Positions 1 through 10,743 of a stretch of DNA of 64,000 bases are shown piece after piece. Positions within the stretch are counted from its first letter, which is position 1; every line of letters begins with the position of its first letter. Origin of the DNA: Apiospora phragmitis (lineage: Eukaryota > Ascomycota > Sordariomycetes > Amphisphaeriales > Apiosporaceae); assembly GCA_038363925.1 (NCBI GenBank), contig JAQQWL010000002.1, positions 1,426,001 to 1,490,000 on the forward strand, given 5' to 3'. The translations under genes and the position numbers were made by a program. The notes under the pieces were generated by a model. It was not told where the DNA came from and did no database searches. It saw nothing but the letters and a program-made list of their open reading frames with translations.

Positions 1-1679
1 CCTCGGTCGGTGCTAGGTCTGACCTTGCTTCCTTTTTCGCTTCACCACCGCTACTTGCTACGTCAACTAGCACAACTCCACCATCTTCCGACGATGACCA
101 TTGAGATGGCCGTTGATTCTTAACGCCACCACGGGGAATTTACCTTTGACACTTTATGCATCGTTGATAGAAACGTGGTGTTTGACAGAAGTTTAGGTGG
201 AAGTAGCCGTTCGCGCTATGTAATCGCTATACTTGGTCGAGGTGTTCCACATTCACTTTGTCTACACGCTACGGCTAGCTAGGCTTGGGATCTACGTATC
301 TGTCAGTGATCGGATGATCGTTAGCCTAAACGACGAGGAAAAAAGAAGGAAAAAGAGAAATACCACTTCGTATACTCCATATGGCGGAGAGGTCGAACTA
401 GAGCCCCTCATCGTCGGCGGCAAGGCTTTCGCGGCACTCTCAGCCTGCAGGTTTCATCAATCAGTGGCAATTGGTAATCACAAGGAAGTCATGTCTTTCG
501 GATCCCTTTCCCCATTCACCGACTTTTTGCCCGAATCAGACACCTTTCTCTGCCTTGCATCGTCGTCTTCACTTTGCCTTGTCCTGCCAGATGTCGCACA
601 TACTATACGCTGGATGCAATTCTATTGCATGGGGACTGGGAACGAGCAACAGTGGCTTGCAGCGCATATCAATGCATGCCGGAGGCGGGGCATCGCCGTC
701 GACGTAGAGAGAGAGAGCATGGGGAAGGCGTGTTGCGTACTGCTGCTGCTCGACTCGGATGCAGAACGAATGTACTACCTCTGGTACTAGCCTTGAGTCG
801 CCCGACTTCTTGCATGCCTTTTCGTTAGATTGGCAAAAAAAAAACCAAAAAAAAAAACCAAAAAAAAACCAAAAAAAAAACCAAAAAAAAAAAACCTGCC
901 CACGATCAACAAGCGTGCAGTGAGTCGAGACCCTGAATTGCTCAGTCCACGGTATCCGCTCCGCTCCCCGCCCCCTCTTTCCCTTACCTCCTCATGCAGC
1001 GTGTTGAGATATGACGACTAGCTGCAGGGCAAGTCGTCGATTCTATACGGTTCTGGAATGTATAGGGTATGTATTGCACTCGCTTGGGGATGCTTTATAT
1101 GTGATCTCCTGCATCGCATGGATTGCCAGCTCAGAGGGCGTCTATCCTACTATATATGTATGACTCATCCTCAGTTGTGACGTACGGGCAGGCTGCCGGC
1201 ACGGCGGGCACATCATGCTGCATACATACATATATACTCGATGCGACGAAAGTAGACGATCGAGGAACCGTGTTCGGTGAAAGGGGGGTATCCACGCCGA
1301 CCGGCTCGTGAACAAGTGAGGACGTACGGAGTACATACTTGTACATACATCTGTAAACTAGGTGGGTATTCCGATCGAGCAGCCAGCATGGCACGGAGCC
1401 CAGCACCCGTGGATCTCTAGCGCTGGGGGCACTCAACGCTGAGAGTCCCCATTCAATGGGTGGGCAAACGTGCGTTTCCAACACCACAAATTTTTTGCAC
1501 CTGCAGGACTTATTGTTGGATATGGATCCAGCAGTGTGGCATGGAAACGGTGCTGCCTGCAGGCAGGGAGGCGTTAGGGCTTCGACTGCATTGCTCGATT
1601 TGGCCTTGTACATATGATGGGGTTCTCGTACATACATGGTGATTGCTGGATCCCTATAGACAGCTTACGTATGCGAGTC
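1..1679. other. Gene-poor segment, no supported gene
   Basis: Several short open frames occur here (for example 233-790 on + and 1131-1637 on -), but none shows a recognisable domain, conserved motif or plausible intron pattern, and they overlap one another on both strands. The stretch adjoins a decayed retroelement and is probably intergenic or subtelomere-like, transposon-flanking DNA. Its one clear sequence feature is an A-rich tract near 834-896. Confidence 0.6.
834..896 (+). repeat. A-rich low-complexity tract punctuated by CC
   Basis: Runs of 7-12 A are separated by CC dinucleotides about six times in a row. It reads as a lysine/proline-rich peptide only by chance. It is a simple-sequence tract, possibly the degraded A-rich end of a retrotransposed copy, and homopolymer lengths here are likely to be unreliable. 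Confidence 0.85.
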
Positions 1680-2859
1680 GGTATTATACAGTTGGGAATT
1701 ATATACTAAATGAGGCCCTTTCCTAGCTAATATATAATACCCAGCTACTCTTTCATAAGGGTATAATAGTAAGAAATGAATTCCTATAAGTAAATTACAT
1801 ATCTTGTGGAATAATACCTTATATTATTTATTATTGAGCTTAAGTGATATCTTATTAGTGACTATCCATGGTATAGACCGTTCTTACATGTCGAAAGTGA
1901 CGAATCACATGCCACGCCAATTCGTGATGCTCCTCATCCAGACCAAAGAGCCTCGTGAGGAGTCCTCTGCTGCGAAACCGGGCAACTATGCAATACTACA
2001 TATAGTTTAAGACCAGTGGGGTATGGCAATATATGGTGCGTGTCTACGTAGCTTGGTGGTGTTGGTGGTACTGGTAATCATCGTAAGGGCATTGCTCGCA
2101 GGCCTCAGACTACGCTCATGGGAAGCGCAGAAACACACGAACCAGCAGATAGACACCACATTAGCTATGTAACAAAAATACTCATGGAACCAATGGTAAT
2201 TCCATCGATAGAGCCGAATGGGCGCTTTGGGGCGGGTATCAGGCTTACACGGATACTGTTCATATGAGATCGGGTTGGCGTCACGAAGACTGACTGCACA
2301 GTACAAAAAACTTCGGTTCTGACGAGAGATCCTTGGTTGGTCGAAATGCTACCATACTTATGATTGAAGTCCTGAGTTGATGATAGGTTCCAAATGTCGG
2401 GGATAGAGCTGGAATGATTCAAGCAGGCGGCGCGTTTCAATGTCGTACACATCGGATTTGGATCAGATAGGTTCCATACACAGCTTTACACACCTATGTC
2501 GCCAACATGATGCCCACTCGTCCAAGTTGTAGTGGTATTAGATCAGGTACTCTCATATATCTGTAAGAGATGTGTTCCGCAGTTACTCTGGTAGCCTTTA
2601 CGAGCATTCTCTTATGATGAAAGGTACCGCAGGTTATTACCAACTTCTCTATCTAGTGCGCTCTACATGGGTGCCAGGGATCCCGTAGTGGTCAGATATG
2701 ACAGGTATGTTTCCTACCATGGCCAATTATCCCATTGTCCGGTATGTAGCTATCCTATTGCTAGCCAGTTATCCCGCTGCTCGCCAACTGTCCCATTGCC
2801 AACCAAGTTATCCCATTTATTAACTAGGTAAGTTACCTGCATGTAGGCACCGTCACTGC
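1680..2859. other. AT-rich, repeat-like segment next to retroelement remnant
   Basis: Base composition becomes distinctly AT- and TA-rich from about 1680 to 1870, unlike the coding DNA nearby. Short frames on the minus strand (2007-2306 and 2165-2452) have no recognisable product. The position beside a retroelement fragment and the TA enrichment fit an old transposon copy, perhaps altered by repeat-induced point mutation. That last point is inference; it needs a dinucleotide (TpA/ApT, CpA) index to test. Confidence 0.4.
2715..2825. repeat. Degenerate tandem repeat of about 20 nt
   Basis: Four imperfect copies of a unit resembling GCCAATTATCCCATTG lie close together. The cores TTATCCC or TGTCCC and the preceding GCCA are recognisable in each copy. 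It lies just downstream, in the minus orientation, of the retroelement pol fragment. No function is apparent. Confidence 0.6.
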
Positions 2860-3237
2860 TCAAGCCGAAGACGGAAATCCGACGACACGTAAAGAGGAAT
2901 TGAGGCATATTATTCTAGTAGAACCATCAATAAATGATTTCACATATGTGATACCTGGCCCAGCGTACTGTTGGCCGTGTTTTCTCCCCACGATGGCGGC
3001 TTTAGGAATGGTGTATCCCTTATGGAGTCTCAACAGCACTCTGTCTCCGACGTTGAAAAACATAGACGAATGTTTTCGGTCATAGTAGGCTTTCGTGCTC
3101 ATCGCTCCCATGCACATTGCGTCGTGGGCTTGGATTCGAGCCATCGTTCGGTCTACCTTACAGGGGGTCGACGTTGCCATCCATCTGTAAGTAGGTTTCT
3201 TATCGATGGCGCCTTTATCGCGTTGATCCGTGCGCAA
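2860..3237 (-). mobile_element. Ty3/gypsy retrotransposon pol remnant (integrase C-terminal region)
   Basis: The minus-strand frame contains AYYDRKHSSMFFNVGDRVLL followed by RLHKGY and a GQQYAGP-like segment. This matches the region after the integrase core of Ty3/gypsy (chromovirus-type) polyproteins, where YYD+xH...VGDxVxLRLHxGY...GxxxxGP is typical. Upstream integrase, RNase H and reverse transcriptase regions were not seen, nor were LTRs or a tRNA primer site. The C-terminal sequence diverges and stops without a clear chromodomain. It is a truncated, inactive fragment. Confidence 0.75.
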
Positions 3238-3648
3238 GCTTGACGGATAGAGAAAGAGCTTATTTTTGGAGGGGCAGTCGTCAAGCCGTATGAAGTACTT
3301 CTAAATAATAAGGACATGCCAGCAAGTCCATATGTTGCATAACCAAAGAGTGGGTTGTTTTAATGCATTACAGTAATTCCGAACTCACTCTTGTGAAAGC
3401 TTCTGAAATTAAATGCTTGTCTGTTATCTGATGCAGCTGACACTTGAGATTCTGGGGTACCTAGGCCCCTTGCCCTTGACAGGAGCCCCCTGTAGGAGCC
3501 CCCACCTTTCGACGACGATGGCTAAGCTACCAATTGGTGGCCAACGACGGAGTCATCTTTATTTAGCCTCGAGATTTTTAATGCCGAAAAAAATCCAAGC
3601 AGGCAATCAGTCAATCAGGTATGAGTGATCACCTCACCAGCACTCAAG
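3238..3648 (+). other. Upstream region of the Pol III subunit gene
   Basis: No gene was seen. An in-frame stop (TGA at 3622-3624) lies 24 nt before the ATG at 3649, so the coding frame cannot extend upstream without splicing. The segment presumably holds the promoter and 5' leader of the next gene. Confidence 0.6.
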
Positions 3649-6600
3649 ATGCCGCACGTCGACGATGGATTTGAGGCTCTGCTGGAGCCATTCTACAATG
3701 GCAAGAAGCTCACCGACCCCATCTCGACCGTCGATGACAAGATGCAGCTTTTGCCTGCATTCTTGAAGGTCAAGGGTCTGGTGAAGCAGCATATCGACTC
3801 CTACAACTTCTTCGTCGACCATGAGATCAAGGAAATTCTTAAGGCCAACCGTACCGTCAGGAGCGATGCCAACTCGTCATTTTTCATCGAGTTCCTCGAC
3901 ATTCGCGTCACCAAGCCTGATCGTCCAGGCTACAATGAGGGGCCCCAGCCAAAGAATGAGATCAGCCCCATGGAGTGCCGGCTACGAGATATGACCTATT
4001 CTGCCAAGGTCCTTGTCGATGTTGCTTTCTTCCGTGAGAAGAAACGGGTTATCCAGAGAAACTTGGAGCTGTGCCGGATTCCTGTCATGCTTCGAAGCAA
4101 CAAATGCTATCTCTATGGCGCCAACAATGCCGAGATGGAGCGCTTGAACGAGTGCCCACTGGATCCGGGCGGCTACTTCATCGTCGGAGGCACAGAAAAG
4201 GTGATTCTCGTGCAAGAACAGCTCAGCAAGAACAGAGTCATCGTTGAAGCAGATGAGAAGAACAACATCATCCAGGCCTCAGTCACAAGTTCTACCCATG
4301 AGCGTAAATCGAAGACGTATGTTATTCTCCGGAAGGACCGGCTTGTCCTGAACCACAACGTTCTTGTCGAGCCTGTTCCCATCATTATTATCCTCAAGGC
4401 TCTGGGAGGTTTGTCAGATTTCGAGATCATGCAACTCGTTGCCGGCTCCGATGGCAGGTTCCAGGATGACTTTGTTGTCAACTTCGAGGAGGCTTCCAAA
4501 GTGGGCGTTTTCACTCAACAGCAAGCTCTCGATTACATCGGAGCGCGGACGAAGATGGGTGGAAGGGGTAAGCCTGGAGCCGGAGCACCTCAGGCACGCA
4601 GAAGCCATGTGGAAGAGGGATTGGACGCCTTAGCGAATATCATTATTGCTCATATCCCTGTAGAGGGTCTGGACTTCTATCCAAAAGCCGTATACGTCGC
4701 GCTCATGACGCGGCGTGTGCTTATGGCATACTACAACCCCAAGCTCGTGGACGACAGAGATTTCGTCGGCAACAAGCGTTTGGAGTTGGCAGGACAAATG
4801 CTTTCTCTCTTGTTCGAAGATTTATTCAAGAAGTACCTCACGGACCTGAAATTCGCCGCAGACAACGTCTTGAAGAAGAATAACAGGGCCAGTTACGATC
4901 CCTTAGGACCCATCATGGCCAATGGTCGACATATCACTGAGGGCATGAACCGTGCGATCCAAACGGGCAACTGGAGTGTCAAGCGATTCAAGATGGAAAG
5001 AGCTGGTGTCACGCACGTGTTGAGCCGTCTCAGTTATATCAGTGCACTTGGAATGATGACGCGAATCAGCAGTCAGTTCGAAAAGACTCGGAAAGTTTCC
5101 GGACCTCGAGCACTTCAACCCTCTCAATGGGGCATGCTGTGCACATCAGATACTCCTGAAGGAGAGGCCTGTGGTCTGGTCAAGAACTTGGCTCTCATGA
5201 CGCATATCACTACCAATATTGAGGAGGAACCGGTTAAGCGATGGGTGTTCACGCTCGACGCTAGCATCGAGCCGTTGCGCTGTTTCTCTGGCGCCGAGAT
5301 GCATGCTCCTGGTGCTTATGTTATCTACATTAACGGTACACCTTTCGCCATGACACGATTCCCTAAACAGTTCGCAAACAAGTTCCGGACTATGCGCCGC
5401 CGAGGCTGGGTTTCGCCCTTCGTGAGCATCAACGTTAACAACAACCTTGCTGCGGTGCATATTGCCACAGACGAAGGTCGAATCTGCCGTCCTTACATTA
5501 TTGTGAAGAATGGAAAGGCAAAGATTCAAGCAAGTCATCTGAGGCTCCTGCAAGCCGGTAAAGTTACGTTCGATGATTTCCTTACACGGGGTATCGTTGA
5601 ATACCTCGATGTCAACGAAGAGAACGATGCCCTGGTAGCTCTGTACGAGAAGGACATTACGAAAGCTCATACGCATGTGGAAATCGAGCCGTTCACCATT
5701 CTCGGAGCCGTGGCCGGTTTGATTCCCTTCCCGCATCACAACCAGTCCCCTCGAAACACTTACCAGTGTGCTATGGGTAAGCAAGCCATTGGAGCCATTG
5801 CTTATAACCAGTTCAACCGTATCGACACTTTACTATATACACTCGTGTACCCTCAGCGCCCAATGGTCATCTCGAAAACCATTGAACTTATCCACTACGA
5901 CAAGCTTCCAGCAGGTCACAACGCCACTGTTGTTGTCATGTCCTTCTCCGGTTACGATATTGAAGATGCCCTTGTCTTGAACAAGGCATCGTGCGATCGC
6001 GGCTTTGGACGATGCCAGGTCTTCAGGAAGTACAGCACTGAGTTGCAAAAGTACAACAACGGCAGCCGCGAAAGAATTGGTGACAGAGACCCGTCACAAG
6101 CCAACGGGAAACACATTGCTCTCTCTAAGGACGGAGTAGCCGATGTTGGCTGGAGGGTAGAGTCGGGCAACGTCATGCTAAAGAAAGAGACTCCCGTTGA
6201 GACGAACCCAGGTGTTGGAGCGGAGAGGAGAAGTGACGAGTACAAGGAGAGCCCCGTTTCGTACAAGCTTCATGACCCTGCCTATATCGACAAGGTCATG
6301 GTGACGCAGACTGATAAGGACACCCAGTTGATCAAGATCCAGACAAGACAGACAAGACGACCCGAGCTTGGCGATAAGTTCTCATCTCGTCACGGACAGA
6401 AAGGTGTTGTTGGTATTATAGTTGACCAGGAGGACATGCCATTTTCTGATACGGGCTTGGTCCCCGATATTATCATGAACCCTCACGGTTTCCCGTCCCG
6501 TATGACAGTCGGCAAGCTTCTCGAATGTCTCACAGGCAAGGCCTCCATTGTCAGGGGCCGGAAGGACTTCGGGTATGGCGATGCCTTCCGTTCGCATCCA

Positions 6601-7110
6601 CTGGAAGAGATGAGCCGCAATTTGGTCGAGGCCGGTTTCTCGTGGGAGGGCAAGGATTATTTCACATCGGGAATCACTGGCGAGCCGCTCCAGGCTTACA
6701 TCTTCAACGGACCCATCTACTACCAGCGACTGAAGCATATGGTGCAGGACAAGATGCACTCTCGGTCCCGAGGTCCTCGCGCCATCCTGACGCGCCAGCC
6801 GACCGAAGGTCGTTCCCGCGATGGTGGTCTGCGTCTCGGCGAAATGGAGCGTGATTGCCTGATCGCCTACGGCGCCTCGCAGCTCCTGCTCGAGCGGCTG
6901 ATGATTTCGTCGGATGGTGCCGACGTGGACATTTGCCAGAAGTGCGGCCTGTTCGGTTACCGCGGCTACTGCAGCACCTGCCGGACCAGCCGGGAAGTGG
7001 CTAAGATGACCATGCCGTACGCCGCCAAGCTGCTCATCCAGGAGCTTATCAGCATGAACGTGGGAGTCCGTCTGCAGCTCGAGGACGAATTCCCACATCC
7101 GACCAATTAG
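3649..7110 (+). CDS. RPC2: DNA-directed RNA polymerase III subunit RPC2 (second-largest subunit)
   Basis: This is an intronless gene of 1153 residues, close to yeast Ret1 (1149). It is the Pol III homologue of RPB2 and bacterial beta; it forms one side of the active cleft for tRNA, 5S and other small RNA synthesis in the nucleus. Conserved blocks appear in order: an N-terminal LLPAFLKVKGLVKQHIDSYN lobe segment, LRSNKC, LDPGGYFIVGGTEKVILVQE, the fork region TPEGEACGLVKNLALM, the hybrid-binding region GDKFSSRHGQKG with PHGFPSRMTVGKL, and a C-terminal zinc site with Cys 1096, 1099, 1108 and 1111. The ATG at 3649 is chosen because an in-frame TGA sits just upstream; the frame can be read 8 codons further only from a GTG. 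No frameshift interrupts the 3.5 kb. It converges with the Rad57-like gene. Confidence 0.97.
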   Translation: MPHVDDGFEALLEPFYNGKKLTDPISTVDDKMQLLPAFLKVKGLVKQHIDSYNFFVDHEIKEILKANRTVRSDANSSFFIEFLDIRVTKPDRPGYNEGPQPKNEISPMECRLRDMTYSAKVLVDVAFFREKKRVIQRNLELCRIPVMLRSNKCYLYGANNAEMERLNECPLDPGGYFIVGGTEKVILVQEQLSKNRVIVEADEKNNIIQASVTSSTHERKSKTYVILRKDRLVLNHNVLVEPVPIIIILKALGGLSDFEIMQLVAGSDGRFQDDFVVNFEEASKVGVFTQQQALDYIGARTKMGGRGKPGAGAPQARRSHVEEGLDALANIIIAHIPVEGLDFYPKAVYVALMTRRVLMAYYNPKLVDDRDFVGNKRLELAGQMLSLLFEDLFKKYLTDLKFAADNVLKKNNRASYDPLGPIMANGRHITEGMNRAIQTGNWSVKRFKMERAGVTHVLSRLSYISALGMMTRISSQFEKTRKVSGPRALQPSQWGMLCTSDTPEGEACGLVKNLALMTHITTNIEEEPVKRWVFTLDASIEPLRCFSGAEMHAPGAYVIYINGTPFAMTRFPKQFANKFRTMRRRGWVSPFVSINVNNNLAAVHIATDEGRICRPYIIVKNGKAKIQASHLRLLQAGKVTFDDFLTRGIVEYLDVNEENDALVALYEKDITKAHTHVEIEPFTILGAVAGLIPFPHHNQSPRNTYQCAMGKQAIGAIAYNQFNRIDTLLYTLVYPQRPMVISKTIELIHYDKLPAGHNATVVVMSFSGYDIEDALVLNKASCDRGFGRCQVFRKYSTELQKYNNGSRERIGDRDPSQANGKHIALSKDGVADVGWRVESGNVMLKKETPVETNPGVGAERRSDEYKESPVSYKLHDPAYIDKVMVTQTDKDTQLIKIQTRQTRRPELGDKFSSRHGQKGVVGIIVDQEDMPFSDTGLVPDIIMNPHGFPSRMTVGKLLECLTGKASIVRGRKDFGYGDAFRSHPLEEMSRNLVEAGFSWEGKDYFTSGITGEPLQAYIFNGPIYYQRLKHMVQDKMHSRSRGPRAILTRQPTEGRSRDGGLRLGEMERDCLIAYGASQLLLERLMISSDGADVDICQKCGLFGYRGYCSTCRTSREVAKMTMPYAAKLLIQELISMNVGVRLQLEDEFPHPTN

Positions 7111-7760
7111 GGACAGTACAGTGGACAGGGAATATAGGAGCGTTGCATCTCTAGGCGTTTGGGTAGGACGGCAGCTGTGGCATAATGGCATGGCGTTTGT
7201 CTTTGTTATGTATGTAGATTACTCAATTTGCGAGCCAATTATGACATATTATGCAAATGTCTATCTTAATCCCATTGCGGTGCTCTTTCTGCCACTTGGA
7301 TGGCTGTTGAGGGGGTAGCCGGTGACAGCTAATAGTACAGCCGCAGCTGTCGGCCCACGATCTTATGCTATCCTGGTTTACAATCAGATAAGCATTTGCG
7401 ATCCATCTGCTCCCCATGGCACTGAGCTGCCGGGCCATGAGTTGTCATTCTTGTGTTGGGCTATTGATTCTGGAACCCCTGCACAGCCGATCGCATGTCG
7501 AGAGAGCGAATTTGGTTCACCGCTGGGTGATGCCGTGGCGCTATCAGGAGGTCTGGTATGGCACTGAAGATACCGCTGGAAACGCTATCAGAGGGTATGC
7601 GCGCCGCGTTTATCTTTTCATTCACAGGTTGTCAAGGTTATGTCGCAATAAATTGACACCAAGAAAAACAATTCAACGGATTAGGGCCAGGTTGGCAAGG
7701 GCGTCTCATCTGGGGTTTGAGGAAGCTGGACATTTGGTTTCTTAGTCCATGACTATCTAT
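7111..7760. other. Convergent 3' intergenic region
   Basis: This lies between the stop codons of the Pol III subunit (+) and the Rad57-like gene (-). It should hold both 3' UTRs. The short frames here (7322-7567, 7416-7745) show nothing recognisable. Confidence 0.7.
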
Positions 7761-9182
7761 CTACTCCTTCCTCTTATCCTTCTCCATACTCTTCAGCCCG
7801 CCCATATTGACCTCAAACTCGACAGCCCCATCGAGCCCCTGTCCGGTGCCGGGCACGTGCGGCGCGAAGACGACCTTCATCCAGCGGCGCCAGTGGCGCA
7901 GCACGACGCCGCCCGTCTCCTCGTCCTCGACGACGTCCTTGCGGCCGTAGATGGGCCGCTTCAGCAGCGCGACGCGGGCGGCGACCTGGGTGGACCAGAC
8001 GAGGCCCAGCGTGGGCGTCTTGAAGTGGTTGGGGTCCGCGTAGGGGTCGTCGCCCCAGCCCGTGACCCAGCGGTTCTGGTGGTCGAGCAGTAAGGACGCG
8101 GGCGCGGGCGGGTCCTCGGGCGGCGGCTCCGGCATGCTCGACCGCACGCCCACCATGTCGGCGAGGCTACTTGTAGGCTCGGCGCCTGGCGGCGGCTGCC
8201 AGGGCCCGCGCGAGCGCGAGGTGAGCGGGCTGTCCTGGGGCATCTGGGCGTTGGCGGCGGAAGGAGGGGCAGCAGCAAGGGGCGGAGACTTGGGGGTAGC
8301 GACGCTGCTCTTAATGGCGAAGATACCCGGGGTCCCGCTGTTGTTGGAGCTGTGGGAGGACGGAATGCGGTCCATGACCTGGTTGGCGACGACGACGGCG
8401 AGGTTGTGGCGGCGCGCCAGGTCGTGCAGGAGCTGGCCCATGCGGATGAGGTCGGCGGAGCGCGCGGCCATGTTAGAGCCGAGGCTGCCGCCGCGCTCGT
8501 ACTCGGCGCGGTAGTTGGCAGCGACCGAGTCCAGGACGATGAGGCCGACATTGTGGCGCTCGACCTGGACGGGGACCTGGTACTGCAGGATATGTTCTTG
8601 CGATTCGAGATCCGGGGTGGCGGTGCTCATGATACGGTCCAAGGTGGGTTTCATGTCCAGGTCTTTGAAGAAGGGGTTGCTCTTCAACATCTGCGCCAGT
8701 CGTTTTGTGGAAAGGGGTGCCTCGGTAGATATGTAGAGAGCGGGCCGGCCTAGCCCATGCGGCGGTGGAAGCTGGACGGCGAGAAGCATCGTCAGCAGAA
8801 ACTGCGTTTTCCCGGCCCCGCTCTCGCCCACGATTTCCGTGACATAGCCTGTCGGGACACCTCCGCCCAGGGCTTGATCGAGAGACTCATCGAGGGTGCT
8901 GATGGTGCTCCAGCGCTGGGCAAGGTCGGAGGCGGTCTGCTTCAGGGCGCTGGGTCGTCCCGGCTGCTTCTCCGAGACGCCCAGATCAAGATGGAGAGCC
9001 TCCAAGACGGCATTGCACATCCGTTTGAGATCCAGCAGGGGCAATTTGGTGCGCTTGCCCAAGTCTGCGATGTCGACGGTGAGCAGCTCGGCGGTGGTCA
9101 CCTGATTCTTCTCCAGCGCAGGCAAGAGCCCGGCATACTGGGCCGTCGGAAATCCCGGCAGGACGCGCGACAGATCTGTCAT
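7761..9182 (-). CDS. RAD57: DNA repair protein Rad57/XRCC3-like RecA-family ATPase
   Basis: This single-exon gene of 473 residues encodes a Rad51 paralogue expected to work with Rad55 in assembling and stabilising Rad51 filaments during homologous recombination. An N-terminal helical region (about 1-75) precedes the RecA core. Walker A is GESGAGKT at 119-126. Walker B is LIVLDS at 214-219, followed by VAANYRAE, the form seen in Rad57/XRCC3 (VAAxxRxE). LADLIRMGQLLHDLA-like and VVVANQVMD segments follow, matching the QVTD-like loop. A Pro/Ser-rich insertion of roughly 90 residues (about 275-365) lies before the last core strands, where WSTQVAARV is conserved. The length is normal for filamentous fungal Rhp57/Rad57. 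The start is supported by the SRVLPGF N-terminus. Rad57 rather than Rad55 is favoured by the Walker B context. Confidence 0.88.
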   Translation of the reverse strand: MTDLSRVLPGFPTAQYAGLLPALEKNQVTTAELLTVDIADLGKRTKLPLLDLKRMCNAVLEALHLDLGVSEKQPGRPSALKQTASDLAQRWSTISTLDESLDQALGGGVPTGYVTEIVGESGAGKTQFLLTMLLAVQLPPPHGLGRPALYISTEAPLSTKRLAQMLKSNPFFKDLDMKPTLDRIMSTATPDLESQEHILQYQVPVQVERHNVGLIVLDSVAANYRAEYERGGSLGSNMAARSADLIRMGQLLHDLARRHNLAVVVANQVMDRIPSSHSSNNSGTPGIFAIKSSVATPKSPPLAAAPPSAANAQMPQDSPLTSRSRGPWQPPPGAEPTSSLADMVGVRSSMPEPPPEDPPAPASLLLDHQNRWVTGWGDDPYADPNHFKTPTLGLVWSTQVAARVALLKRPIYGRKDVVEDEETGGVVLRHWRRWMKVVFAPHVPGTGQGLDGAVEFEVNMGGLKSMEKDKRKE

Positions 9183-10743
9183 GGAGGCATCGGCTTGCCC
9201 AGCCTCGCGGCCTTTTTGTTTTGATCTTGTTTCCTTGCTTTGGGGGAGGGGACTTCAAAAAGAGGGATGTTCGAGTACCGGGGATGGGGTTCACAGAAAG
9301 TGACTTGTGGCAGAGCTAGAACAAACCTTCTTCAATGTTTCCTCCAATGTCAGTGTTGCCTTCTTAGCCTTTAGTGGGGGAGGGGGGTTCGGTGAGTGCC
9401 TGAAAATAGAAAGTACGTATCTTTTAGCGGGGCATCAGTTGAACTTCCGCTGTTGGTTGCTCAGCCGTTCTCCACTCAAATATTCTGTCGTCTCCCCTAT
9501 GGGAGTATTTGCAACTGTCTTGCTTCAGCGCGGAATCCTCCCGCCCAATATCTTGTCTAGTACGGTCTCTACCTGTATCTCTACCATGCTTCGTCCAAGC
9601 GCGCACACATAGCTGTCTACTGATTCTACTCACACTCGCGGTCAAACTCACTCACTTCCTTGATTGGACTTCAAGCTTTGGGACATCGAGTTGCTGATCC
9701 TGGATTCAGTCGACGTGGATTATCCTCACCCAAATGTTTTCTTTTCGTGAAATCCACGGTCAGGGCCAACTGTTGCGTTCTACTGTACAAGCTGATGCCA
9801 GCTGAGACTTTTGAAGAAGCAAGGCAACTTTGCGGCGTCCATATCAGCTCTAGGCCGTAATACCACCAAAACTCTTCCTGCCCCAGAACCTGTGGCGGTC
9901 TTCTCAATCAATACATATGCACAGGCGGTTACTTACACATCCCGTTTCGCTTCCGTGGTGACCTCGCTGTTGCATGCGTCGCTTTGAGAGTCTCATGATG
10001 CTGCTGCGCACAACGCTACTCTGCCAAGGAACTATGCAGAGGTATGTTGCATAGACGACCCGTATCAACACCAACCCCATTTGTCCACCTTCAGAGACAG
10101 CATCCATTTTCCGCAGCTTGACTCAGGCATTCGGTCAGGTAAAGGGGGAAAGGGTTGAAGAAAAGAGTTGAGATGGCCGAGCCAAGAAACAAACAAACAA
10201 GCGACGCCATCGCTATGTGGCTGGCCTTGGCGGACCAAATTCCGCTCTAGCTTCTTCAGCTGGCTGCACCATGTGCGACCTAACGCTCGTCTGGCTGCTG
10301 TGCAGCTAATAGTCTATTCTCCTTTCAGCTACAACGGGCTTCTATTCGGGAAATGAATCCATCCCAAGGCTGAAAGAAATGGGCCGCCCGTCCCCATCTC
10401 CTCAAGCTTAACTGGACGAGCATGCCGAGCCCAAAGTACGCCTTGCCGCCTTTCGCTACTGTCTGGCACCCTGGCCTGTTGATCCAGACGATGGATGGGT
10501 CAAGGGAAGGGACCGGTATGGAAACGGCTGAGGGGAGGGCACCGGCCTAATAAGAAAGACGCAGGACTGCTCTTCCTCATGTCGTATGTTGTTGGAAACT
10601 CTTTGGCCTTTCACCCTGCCTGAACATTATTCCGGTCTTCGTTTCCCCCTTTGTGATCATATCGAACTTGGTATTCGAGGTCCAGTTGGAAGACATTGCC
10701 GTTTGATCACGAACGATATTCCGCTGAAGGACCTTCAGTAGTC
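9183..10743. other. Divergent intergenic region, no supported gene
   Basis: About 1.56 kb separates the Rad57-like gene (-) from the membrane-protein gene (+). Frames at 9307-9612, 9660-9860 and 9904-10107 have no recognisable product or splice-supported extension. It probably carries both promoters and a long 5' leader for the membrane-protein gene. Confidence 0.6.

Noticed and set aside
830..1021. Short Lys/Pro-rich open frame
   Set aside because: It is a translation of the A-rich simple repeat and not a credible gene.
3625..3648. RPC2 start at 3625
   Set aside because: The codon is GTG and an in-frame TGA precedes it directly. ATG at 3649 is the natural start.
6382..7191. 269-residue minus-strand frame
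   Set aside because: It lies antisense to the conserved C-terminal third of RPC2 and has no recognisable sequence.
7961..8551. 196-residue Arg/Ser/Pro-rich frame on the minus strand
   Set aside because: It is a shifted-frame shadow of the Rad57-like gene with biased composition and no motif.
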